59,204 nucleotides of DNA from Reyranella sp. (GTDB lineage: Bacteria; Pseudomonadota; Alphaproteobacteria; Reyranellales; Reyranellaceae), in NCBI GenBank assembly GCA_029946105.1, contig JAQSDW010000023.1, forward strand, positions 1 through 59,204, given 5' to 3'. Position 1 is the first letter of the stretch, and each line of letters begins with the position of its first letter. Below the pieces are notes generated by a model. The model saw nothing but the letters and a program-made list of their open reading frames with translations, did no database searches and was not told the origin of the DNA. This document shows, in pieces, positions 16,861-27,361 of this stretch. The position numbers were made by a program, and so were the translations under genes.

Positions 16861-16949
16861 CATCCGGTGCCTATATGTGCGTGCTCAATTTCAAGAGAGC
16901 ACACCCCGCTAGGGAACAAATGACGGGAACTGGGCACGGGGGATCGTCG

Positions 16950-20645
<3,696 letters not shown>

Positions 20646-20723
20646 CCGTGTGTGGCGTAGCGTACCCGCGTAAGCCGGGGCCCTCGCGGTTGGGGACCTC
20701 ACAGCTAACCATAGGAGACAGTT

Positions 20724-20780
20724 ATGGCTGCTAAGAAAAAGGCTGCTAAGAAGAAGGCTGCTAAGAAGAAGAAGCAGTAG
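20724..20780 (+). CDS. 18-aa Ala/Lys-repeat microprotein
   Basis: The frame encodes MAAKKKAAKKKAAKKKKQ, three AAKKK units in a 15-nt tandem repeat (GCTGCTAAG...). A strong AGGAG ribosome site at 20713-20717 with 6-nt spacing argues that it is translated. Ten of 18 residues are lysine, like the tails of histone H1/HctB-type DNA-binding proteins or an RNA-binding peptide; its role is unknown. It is codirectional with nrdJ, 78 nt after its stop, with a small hairpin (CCGCG/CGCGG at 20666-20670 and 20685-20689) between them. I see no separate promoter, so it may be on the nrdJ transcript. A heavily structured RNA and terminator follow at once. Confidence 0.7.
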   Translation: MAAKKKAAKKKAAKKKKQ

Positions 20781-20783
20781 ACA

Positions 20784-20981
20784 GGAAAGGGCGTAGGCCA
20801 AGGTTTACCTTGGCCCCTCTAACCAAACGCCTTTCGGCTTCCGCGTGGGTGCCCTCACGGGCCCCACCGGAAGCCACCTTCAGAAGACGAGCTCAATGCC
20901 AACGCGACACTTCCGCTTGCGGAGGTGGAAAGGCGAAACTGGATAAGCGTCCGGCGACTTCGGTTTGCCGGACCTTTTTTT
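20784..20981 (+). ncRNA. Candidate structured RNA (3' UTR or sRNA) with three-way junction
   Basis: By eye the segment folds strongly. Hairpin GGCCAAGG/CCTTGGCC (20796-20815) has a TTTA loop. Hairpin P2 (20836-20875) has 8+5+4 base pairs with two single-base bulges and a TCAC loop. Hairpin P3 (20908-20927) has 8 pairs, one of them G-U, and a CTTG tetraloop. CGCCTTTC (20828-20835) can pair with GAAAGGCG (20928-20935), enclosing P2 and P3 without gaps as a three-way junction, or alternatively with GAAAGGgCG at 20785-20793. A terminator ends it. I do not recognise a known family; tmRNA, RNase P, SRP and 6S signatures were looked for and not seen. Confidence 0.6.
20949..20981 (+). terminator. Intrinsic terminator
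   Basis: GTCCGGC (20949-20955) pairs perfectly with GCCGGAC (20967-20973) around an 11-nt loop and is followed by C and seven T residues. This is the best-formed terminator in the window and ends the nrdJ/microprotein/structured-RNA unit before the tetR gene. Confidence 0.9.
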
Positions 20982-21017
20982 GCCTGCCCTGATGTGTGAC
21001 CCGCCTTGAAGAGGGCT

Positions 21018-21043
21018 ATATTGCGCTTTACATAGCGGAATAT
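21018..21043. promoter_or_regulatory. Candidate TetR operator upstream of the RND operon
   Basis: ATATTGCGCT (21018-21027) and AGCGGAATAT (21034-21043) form an inverted repeat with 9 of 10 positions matched and a 6-bp spacer. It ends inside the tetR start codon (ATG 21042). Placement directly over the start of the regulator gene fits autorepression of the whole tetR-efflux unit. Confidence 0.6.
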
Positions 21044-21701
21044 GGATACTGACCGTTCAGTCATTGCCGCGCCACCGGGTGCTGGGACCCCGCCGCGAAC
21101 CCGCCGGCCGGAAGATCGCGCCCCCGAGATTGCCCGGGCGGCGCTCGAGCTGTTCGTCACCCGAGGCTTTGCCGCCACCAAATTGGAAGACGTCGCCAAG
21201 GCCGCGTCGGTCAGCAAGGGCCTCCCCTACCTCTACTTCAAGAACAAGGAAGACCTCTTCAAAGCGGTGATCACCGAGGCGATCGGCGGCCCGCTCGCCG
21301 AGGCGACCGACATGATCGACCGCTTCGAGGGTTCGAGCGAGGACCTGCTGCGTGAACTGGCTGGCGGCTTCCGCGCCTTCGAGGAAAGTCCGGGCGGCGG
21401 CGTGGTCAAACTGATCCTGGCCGAGGCTGGCAACTTCCCCGATGTCGCGCGCTTCTTCTGTGCCCACTTCGACCGGCGCGGCCGCGAGCTCTTTGCTCGC
21501 GCCTTGCGGCGCGGCGTCGAGCGCGGCGAATTCCGGCCGATCGCCGACATTGAGACCACCGCCGTCATCCTCGTCCAGCCTCTCGCCATGTTCGCTGTCT
21601 GGAAGCGCTCGCTCGCGCCCTACGACCCGGGCACCGCAATCGGCAGCGACCAGTTCTACGCCGCCTACCTCGATCTGATCTTCCAGGGGCTCCGGCCATG
21701 A
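21042..21701 (+). CDS. TetR/AcrR family transcriptional regulator
   Basis: The 219-aa protein has an N-terminal TetR helix-turn-helix (about 27-75: IARAALELFVTRGFAATKLE, VSKGLPYLYFKNKEDLFKAV) and a larger C-terminal ligand-binding domain of the AcrR kind. It precedes and overlaps by 4 nt (ATGA) the efflux adaptor gene, so it is probably the local repressor of this RND pump. A 26-bp inverted repeat covers its start codon. The first 20 residues are Pro/Ala/Arg rich and poorly conserved, so a later start cannot be excluded. The inducing ligand is not predictable. Confidence 0.9.
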   Translation: MDTDRSVIAAPPGAGTPPRTRRPEDRAPEIARAALELFVTRGFAATKLEDVAKAASVSKGLPYLYFKNKEDLFKAVITEAIGGPLAEATDMIDRFEGSSEDLLRELAGGFRAFEESPGGGVVKLILAEAGNFPDVARFFCAHFDRRGRELFARALRRGVERGEFRPIADIETTAVILVQPLAMFAVWKRSLAPYDPGTAIGSDQFYAAYLDLIFQGLRP

Positions 21702-22831
21702 TCCCACGTCGCATCCTCCTGATCTCAGCCATCGTCGTGACCGCGGCCCTCGCAGCCGGCGGCTTTGCCTGGAAGGGCAGCCGCGGCGTGGCATCGCAAA
21801 CCGCCGGCGCCCAGAGCAGCAAAGCGGCCGATCCGACGATCGAGCTGATCCCGGCCGAGCTTCACACCATCAGCCCTCGTGGCCTGGTCGACATCGTACG
21901 CTTCACCGGCGCGACGCAACCCGTCGACCAGACAATCGTCAAGGCGCGCGTTGCCGGCCGTCTGGCCGAGGTGCTGGTGCGCGAAGGTGATCGGGTCACC
22001 AAGGGCCAGGTGCTGGCGCGCTTCGAGGCGGCCGAGCTGCAGTCCAAGGAGAACGAGCGCCGCTCGGCCCTGGAAGGCGCCCGGGCCGATGCCCGCTGGA
22101 CCGCGCGCGACCGCTCGGACAAGGAGGCGCTCGCGTCGCGCAACATCGTCTCGCAATCCGCGGCCGATCAGGCGCGGTCGACGGCCGAGAACCGGTCCTC
22201 GATGGTGGCCATGGCCGAAGCCCAGCTTGAAGTGGCGCAAAGGAACCTGGCTGACGCCGAGGTGGTGGCACCGTTCGACGGCGTGGTCGGCGAACGCATC
22301 GCCAACCAGGGCGAGTCACTGCCGATCGACGGCAAGATCCTGGCACTGCTCGACACCAGCCACGTCGAAATCTCGGCCCAGATGCCGGCGGCAGACGTCG
22401 TGCGCCTGCGCGTGAGCCAAGTCGCCACCGTCAATCTCGAAGGCTTCGGCGACCGCGTCTTCAATGGCCGCATCACCCGCATCAGCCCGACGACGCAGCC
22501 CGGCTCGCGCTCGATCCCGGTCTATGTCGAGATCACGGACCGGCACGAGGCACTGCGCGGCGGCCTGTTCGCCACGGGCACCGTCAACGTCCAGGAGAAG
22601 AGCCATGCGCTGGCGGTGCCGGCCTCGGCGATGCGCAAGGACGATCAGGGCGACTTCGTCCTGGCGGTCGAGAACGGCGTTCTGGTGCGCAAGCCCGTCG
22701 GCGCCGTACGCACCTGGTCGCGCGGCGAGCTGGTCGAGGTCAAGGGCCTCGAAGCGGGCATGCAGATCGTCTCCGCTCCCCTGCCCGGCCTGCGGGCGGG
22801 ACAGAGGGTCAAGATCATCACGGCCAAATAG
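21698..22831 (+). CDS. RND efflux periplasmic adaptor (HlyD/MFP family)
   Basis: The 377-aa protein has an N-terminal membrane anchor or signal (LLISAIVVTAALAAGGFAW), a lipoyl/barrel-sandwich domain (VKARVAGRLAEVLVREGDRV, VVAPFDGVVGERIANQGESL), a helical hairpin between them, and beta-barrel and membrane-proximal domains (FNGRITRISPTTQPGSRSIP). It should bridge the inner-membrane pump encoded next to an outer-membrane channel. No outer-membrane factor gene is present in the neighbourhood, so a channel encoded elsewhere must be used. It overlaps tetR by 4 nt and precedes the pump gene by 9 nt. Confidence 0.93.
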   Translation: MIPRRILLISAIVVTAALAAGGFAWKGSRGVASQTAGAQSSKAADPTIELIPAELHTISPRGLVDIVRFTGATQPVDQTIVKARVAGRLAEVLVREGDRVTKGQVLARFEAAELQSKENERRSALEGARADARWTARDRSDKEALASRNIVSQSAADQARSTAENRSSMVAMAEAQLEVAQRNLADAEVVAPFDGVVGERIANQGESLPIDGKILALLDTSHVEISAQMPAADVVRLRVSQVATVNLEGFGDRVFNGRITRISPTTQPGSRSIPVYVEITDRHEALRGGLFATGTVNVQEKSHALAVPASAMRKDDQGDFVLAVENGVLVRKPVGAVRTWSRGELVEVKGLEAGMQIVSAPLPGLRAGQRVKIITAK

Positions 22832-22840
22832 GCGGCCGCG

Positions 22841-25800
22841 ATGAAGCTCACCCAGATCGCCGTCGACAACCCGGTCTTCGCCACCATGATGATGGTGGCG
22901 TTGCTGGTGATGGGCCTGTTCTCCTACCGCCAGCTCGGCGTCGACCAGTTCCCCAATGTCGACTTCCCGATCGTCGTGGTCACCACTGAGTACCCCGGCG
23001 CCTCGCCCGAGACCGTCGAGACCGAGATCAGCCGCAAGATCGAGGAGTCGGTCAACGCCATCGCCGGCCTCAAGACACTGACCTCGCGCTCGCTCGAGGG
23101 CCGCTCGATCGTCATCGCCGAGTTCGAGCTGTCGGTACCCTCGCCGATCGCCATGCAGGACGTGCGCGAAAAGGTCCAGATGGTCCGCGCCGCCTTCAAG
23201 CCCGAGATCAAGGAACCGCTGATCCAGCGCTTCAACCCGGACGACCAGCCGATCGTGTCGATCGCGGTGCGCTCCGACATCCGCTCGGTGCGCGACCTGA
23301 CCACGATCGCCGACCAGCTCATCGTCAAGCGCCTGCAGACCGTGCGCGATGTCGGGCGCGCCACCATCGCCGGCGGCGTCAAGCGCCAGATCAACATCGA
23401 GCTCGATCCCGGCCGCATGCATTCGCTACGTGTCGGCGTCAACGACATCATGCGGGCAATCAAGGACGAGAACCAGAATTTCCCGGCCGGCAACGTCGCG
23501 CGCGGCAACGACGATCGCATCGTCGAGGTCACCGGCCGCGTCGTCGAGCCCGGCCACTTCGCCGACCTGATCGTGGCCCGGCGCGGCCTCGCCCCGGTCT
23601 ATCTGCGCCAGGTCGCCACCGTGGTCGACGGCCAGCAGGAACTCGAGAGCGTCGCCACCCAGAACGGCGAGCGGGCATTGGCCATCGACGTGGTCAAGAC
23701 GCAGGGCTCGAACACCATCGAGGTCGCCCGCGGCGTGCGCCGCGCCGTGGCCGAGCTCCAGGCCGTCGTGCCGGCCGACGTCAAGCTCGAGATCGTGCGC
23801 GACAGCTCGCGCGGCATCCAGAATTCGGTCAGCAACGTCCAGCAGACGATGGTCGAGGGCGGCCTGCTCACCATCGCCATCGTCTTCCTGTTCCTGCATT
23901 CGTGGCGCAGCACGGTGATCACGGGCCTCGCCTTGCCGATCTCCGTGTTCGGCGCCTTCATGGTGATGGCGGCGTTCGGCTTCACCCTGAACGTGCTCAC
24001 TCTGATGGCTTTAAGTCTGGCCATCGGCATCCTGATCGACGACGCCATCGTGGTGCGCGAGAACATCATGCGCCACATCGGTTTCGGCAAGACCCACCGT
24101 CAGGCAGCGATCGACGGCACCAACGAGATCGGGCTGGCGGTGCTCGCCACCACCTTCTGCATCGTCGCGGTCTTCCTGCCGGTCGCCTTCATGGGCGGCA
24201 TCATCGGCCGCTTCTTCTTCCAGTTCGGCGTCATGGTGTCGGCGGCGGTACTGATCTCGCTGTTCGTCTCCTTCACGCTCGATCCCATGCTGTCGAGCAT
24301 CTGGTACGACCCGCAGGCGCACGGCGGTGGCCGCTTTGCCCGCATCGTGAATGGCGCCCAGGACCACGCCAACCGAGCCTATCGCGCGATCCTCGGCTGG
24401 TCGCTGCGCTGGCCCAAGCTCACCCTGCTGATCGCGCTCGGCACTTTCGTCGGAAGCTTTGCCCTGCCGAAATACATCGGCTTCGAGTTCGTGCCCCAGG
24501 CCGACCTCGGCGAACAGGTCGTGAGCATCGAGACGCCGGTCGGCTCGTCGCTCGAATACACCACAGCCAAGCTCAACCAGGTCGATGCCGCCGTGCGGGA
24601 ATTCTCCGAGGTCGAGTATACCTACGGCACGGTCAATACCGGCTACGCCAACGGCAAGAATCAGGCGAGCCTCTATCTTCGCCTAAAGCCCATCAAGGAA
24701 CGCAAGCGGTCGCCCGAACAGCTTGCCCAGCCGATCCGTGAGCGCCTGGCCGGCATCCCGGGCATCCTGGCGTCGATCAACATTCCCGGCGGTCCGGGCG
24801 GCGGCGTGCAAAAGCAGCTCCAGCTCTCGCTGCAGGGACCCGACACTGCCGTGCTCGACCGACTGTCCCAGGGGGTAATGCAGCGCGCCGCTGCCATTCC
24901 CGGCATGGTCGACCTGGACCGCAACCTGAAAGCCGCCAAGCCAGTCCTGTCGGTGCGGCTGCGGCGCGATGCGGCGTCCGATCTTGGCCTCGGCTCGGCC
25001 CAGGTGGCGCAGTCGTTGCGGCCGCTGTTCGCTGGCGACGAAACCAGCCTGTGGCGGGCGCCCGACGGCGAGAACTACACGGTCATGGTTCGCCTGCCGA
25101 TCGACGAGCGGACCGGCGTCGCCGACCTGCAGCGCATCTGGTTCACCGCCGGCACCGAGCTGAACGGCCTGCCGCGGATGGTCCACATCGCCCAGGTTGC
25201 CGACATCATCGACGACGTCGGCGCCTCCCAGATCAATCGTCGCGACCTCAATCGCGAGGTCCAGATCACTGCCAACGTCTCGGGCCGGTCGAGCGGCGAA
25301 GTCAGCAGCGACCTGCAGAAGATCCTGGCCGACACGACACTGCCGCCGGGCTATCGCTTCGTGTTCGGCGGCTCGACCAAGGACATGGCCGAAAGTGCCG
25401 CCTATGCAGGCCAAGCGCTTCTGCTCGCCGTCATCCTGATCTACCTGATTCTCGCCTCCCAGTTCGGCAGCTTCCTGCAGCCGCTGGCGATCATGATGTC
25501 GCTGCCGATGTCGCTGATCGGCGTGTTCCTGGGATTGCTGATTGCCGGAACGACCCTCAACATCTTCAGCGCCATCGGCTTCATCATGCTAATGGGGCTT
25601 GTGACCAAGAATGCCATCCTGCTCGTCGATTTCTTCAATCAGGCGCGCGCCCGGGACGTGCCGGTCAACGAGGCCCTGCTCGAGGCCGGGACGATCCGGC
25701 TGCGGCCCATCCTGATGACCACGCTCGCCATGGTGTTCGGCATGATGCCGCTGGCGCTCGGCCTGGGCGAAGGCGCCAGCCAGCGCGCACCGATGGCCCA

Positions 25801-25954
25801 CGCAGTGATCGGCGGCCTGATCAGCTCGACCCTGCTCACGCTGGTCGTGGTGCCGGTCGTCCTGGTCTACATCGACCGCATCGGTGCCTGGAGCCGGAAG
25901 CGCTTCAGCCGGTCGGCCGACGACGTCGCGCGGAAGCACAAGCCTGCGGAATAG
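22841..25954 (+). CDS. RND multidrug-type efflux pump (AcrB/HAE1 family)
   Basis: The 1037-aa inner-membrane transporter shows the RND layout: helix 1 (FATMMMVALLVMGLFSYRQL), a large periplasmic loop, a first helix bundle with the ALSLAIGILIDDAIVVRENI proton-relay segment holding paired Asp residues (about 400), and a second loop and bundle (LILASQFGSFLQPLAIMMSL, GLVTKNAILLVDFFNQARAR). The sequence resembles the HAE1/MdtBC-like branch; the substrate cannot be assigned. It is the last gene of tetR-adaptor-pump and is not followed by an outer-membrane channel. Confidence 0.95.
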   Translation: MKLTQIAVDNPVFATMMMVALLVMGLFSYRQLGVDQFPNVDFPIVVVTTEYPGASPETVETEISRKIEESVNAIAGLKTLTSRSLEGRSIVIAEFELSVPSPIAMQDVREKVQMVRAAFKPEIKEPLIQRFNPDDQPIVSIAVRSDIRSVRDLTTIADQLIVKRLQTVRDVGRATIAGGVKRQINIELDPGRMHSLRVGVNDIMRAIKDENQNFPAGNVARGNDDRIVEVTGRVVEPGHFADLIVARRGLAPVYLRQVATVVDGQQELESVATQNGERALAIDVVKTQGSNTIEVARGVRRAVAELQAVVPADVKLEIVRDSSRGIQNSVSNVQQTMVEGGLLTIAIVFLFLHSWRSTVITGLALPISVFGAFMVMAAFGFTLNVLTLMALSLAIGILIDDAIVVRENIMRHIGFGKTHRQAAIDGTNEIGLAVLATTFCIVAVFLPVAFMGGIIGRFFFQFGVMVSAAVLISLFVSFTLDPMLSSIWYDPQAHGGGRFARIVNGAQDHANRAYRAILGWSLRWPKLTLLIALGTFVGSFALPKYIGFEFVPQADLGEQVVSIETPVGSSLEYTTAKLNQVDAAVREFSEVEYTYGTVNTGYANGKNQASLYLRLKPIKERKRSPEQLAQPIRERLAGIPGILASINIPGGPGGGVQKQLQLSLQGPDTAVLDRLSQGVMQRAAAIPGMVDLDRNLKAAKPVLSVRLRRDAASDLGLGSAQVAQSLRPLFAGDETSLWRAPDGENYTVMVRLPIDERTGVADLQRIWFTAGTELNGLPRMVHIAQVADIIDDVGASQINRRDLNREVQITANVSGRSSGEVSSDLQKILADTTLPPGYRFVFGGSTKDMAESAAYAGQALLLAVILIYLILASQFGSFLQPLAIMMSLPMSLIGVFLGLLIAGTTLNIFSAIGFIMLMGLVTKNAILLVDFFNQARARDVPVNEALLEAGTIRLRPILMTTLAMVFGMMPLALGLGEGASQRAPMAHAVIGGLISSTLLTLVVVPVVLVYIDRIGAWSRKRFSRSADDVARKHKPAE

Positions 25955-26008
25955 CTGCCCGGCGCGGATTTCGGCTCGTGCTGGCACGATTCGCGCTATG
26001 CTCCGGCC

Positions 26009-27181
26009 ATGCCGGATGACGCTCCGACGATCGGCCTGCGTGTCGTCGAAACACTCGCCGCGGTCGACCCGCTCCAGTGGGACGCCTGCGCGTTGGCGCC
26101 GGGATCGGGCGGCAATCCGTTCCTGAGCTATCGCTTCCTGAAAGCGCTGGAGGACTCGAAGTCCGTCGGCAGGCGCACCGGCTGGCAGCCACAGTATCTG
26201 TTGGCGGAGAACGCTGAACACGGGCTGCTGGGCGCCGTGCCCCTCTACGTCAAAGGTCATTCGCAAGGCGAATATGTCTTCGACCACGGCTGGGCGCAGG
26301 CTTTCGAACGGGCGGGTGGCCGCTACTATCCCAAGCTCCAGGCGGCGATCCCCTTCACGCCGGTGCCCGGGCCGCGGCTGTTCGCCCGCCCCGGCCCGCT
26401 CGCCGACGGCGTGCGCGACGCGCTGATCGACATGCTGGCCAAGATTGCCGACGACAACGGCATCAGCTCCGTCCATGCCACGTTCTGCACCGAAGCTGAG
26501 TGGAAGCGCTTCGGCGAGCATGGATGGCTGCTGCGCCTGGGACAGCAGTTCCATTGGAACAACAACGGCTATCGAACCTTCGACGATTTCCTCGGCGCTC
26601 TTTCCTCACGCAAGCGCAAGGCAATCCGCAAGGAACGCGAGACGGTCCGGCGCGAGGGAATAACCATCCGGGCGCTGAGCAGCGATGAGATCAGGCCGGA
26701 GCACTGGGACGCCTTCTTCGCCTTCTACATGGACACCGGTGGGCGCAAGTGGGGTACGCCCTACCTGACGCGCGCCTTCTTCGACATCCTGGGCTCGACC
26801 ATGGCCGACAAGGTGGTGCTGGTGATGGCCGAGGCCGATGGTCGACCGGTGGGCGGTGCGCTCAATCTCAAGGGCGACGACACGCTCTACGGCCGCTACT
26901 GGGGCTGCCTTGAAAGCCACGCCTTCCTGCATTTCGAGGCCTGCTACTACCAGGCGATCGACTATGCCGTGGCGCACGGACTGCAGCGCGTGGAAGCCGG
27001 CGCCCAGGGCGACCACAAGATTCAGCGCGGCTATCTGCCGGTGCCGACCTATTCGGCGCACTGGATCCCCGACCCGTCTTTCCGCCGCGCCGACTATCTC
27101 AGCCGCGAGCGGCCGGCGGTCGAGCAGGAAATCGAAGGGTTGATGCAGTACTCGCCGTTCAGGAAAGAGAACGAAGGCTGA
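26009..27181 (+). CDS. FemAB/GNAT-like acyltransferase (DUF482 type)
   Basis: The 390-aa protein matches the proteobacterial family once called DUF482, predicted to have a double GNAT fold related to FemAB peptidyltransferases. Recognisable segments are NPFLSYRFLKALEDS, YVFDHGWAQAFERAGGRYYP, SSRKRKAIRKERETVRREG, and the C-terminal block YGRYWGCLESHAFLHFEACYYQAIDYA with EAGAQGDHKIQRGYLP. The acyl donor and acceptor are unknown. It stands alone on the plus strand; its stop is 4 nt from the stop of the convergent small frame after clpA. A weak TATGCT -10-like element lies at about 25996. Confidence 0.82.
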   Translation: MPDDAPTIGLRVVETLAAVDPLQWDACALAPGSGGNPFLSYRFLKALEDSKSVGRRTGWQPQYLLAENAEHGLLGAVPLYVKGHSQGEYVFDHGWAQAFERAGGRYYPKLQAAIPFTPVPGPRLFARPGPLADGVRDALIDMLAKIADDNGISSVHATFCTEAEWKRFGEHGWLLRLGQQFHWNNNGYRTFDDFLGALSSRKRKAIRKERETVRREGITIRALSSDEIRPEHWDAFFAFYMDTGGRKWGTPYLTRAFFDILGSTMADKVVLVMAEADGRPVGGALNLKGDDTLYGRYWGCLESHAFLHFEACYYQAIDYAVAHGLQRVEAGAQGDHKIQRGYLPVPTYSAHWIPDPSFRRADYLSRERPAVEQEIEGLMQYSPFRKENEG

Positions 27182-27185
27182 CGTG

Positions 27186-27361
27186 CTACTTGCCGCTTAT
27201 CAAGACGCCGAGAAAGAAAATCACGAAAAAGATCAGCTGCTCGGTCAGGCCCAGTGGCGCCTGCCAGCCAACCTTGTCGACGATGAAGAGGCTCACCAGA
27301 ACACTGCGGTGGCAAGTACCGCCGCGCGCAGGGCGACCCAGAGCGGCCGGAAGGCGCTCAC
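27186..27361 (-). pseudogene. Small two-helix membrane protein gene, frameshifted, coupled to clpA
   Basis: Two short frames follow clpA. The first (27361-27293, 22 codons, MSAFRPLWVALRAAVLATAV..) starts with a GTG overlapping the clpA stop as GTGA. The second (27296-27186, 36 codons) starts with a GTG overlapping the first stop, again GTGA, and encodes VSLFIVDKVGWQAPLG... followed by a hydrophobic helix. A single -1 shift near 27300 joins them into a natural-looking 58-aa protein with two membrane helices. So this is either a one-base deletion (real or a sequencing error), programmed frameshifting, or two coupled microproteins. No family recognised. Confidence 0.5.

Noticed and set aside
16650-16949. 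Cobalamin riboswitch upstream of nrdJ
   Set aside because: I could not find the conserved B12-box sequence or the expected stem pattern; the NrdR-like boxes explain the region better.
16875-16949. Upstream ATG of nrdJ at 16875
   Set aside because: It has no ribosome site and adds 25 residues not typical of the family; ATG 16950 has a GGGGGA site at good spacing.
20646-20981. tmRNA, RNase P RNA, SRP RNA or 6S RNA after nrdJ
   Set aside because: No tag-peptide coding or acceptor-stem features, no GAGGAAAGTCC-type RNase P core, no GGAAGCAG-type SRP loop, and no long single rod with a central bulge as in 6S.
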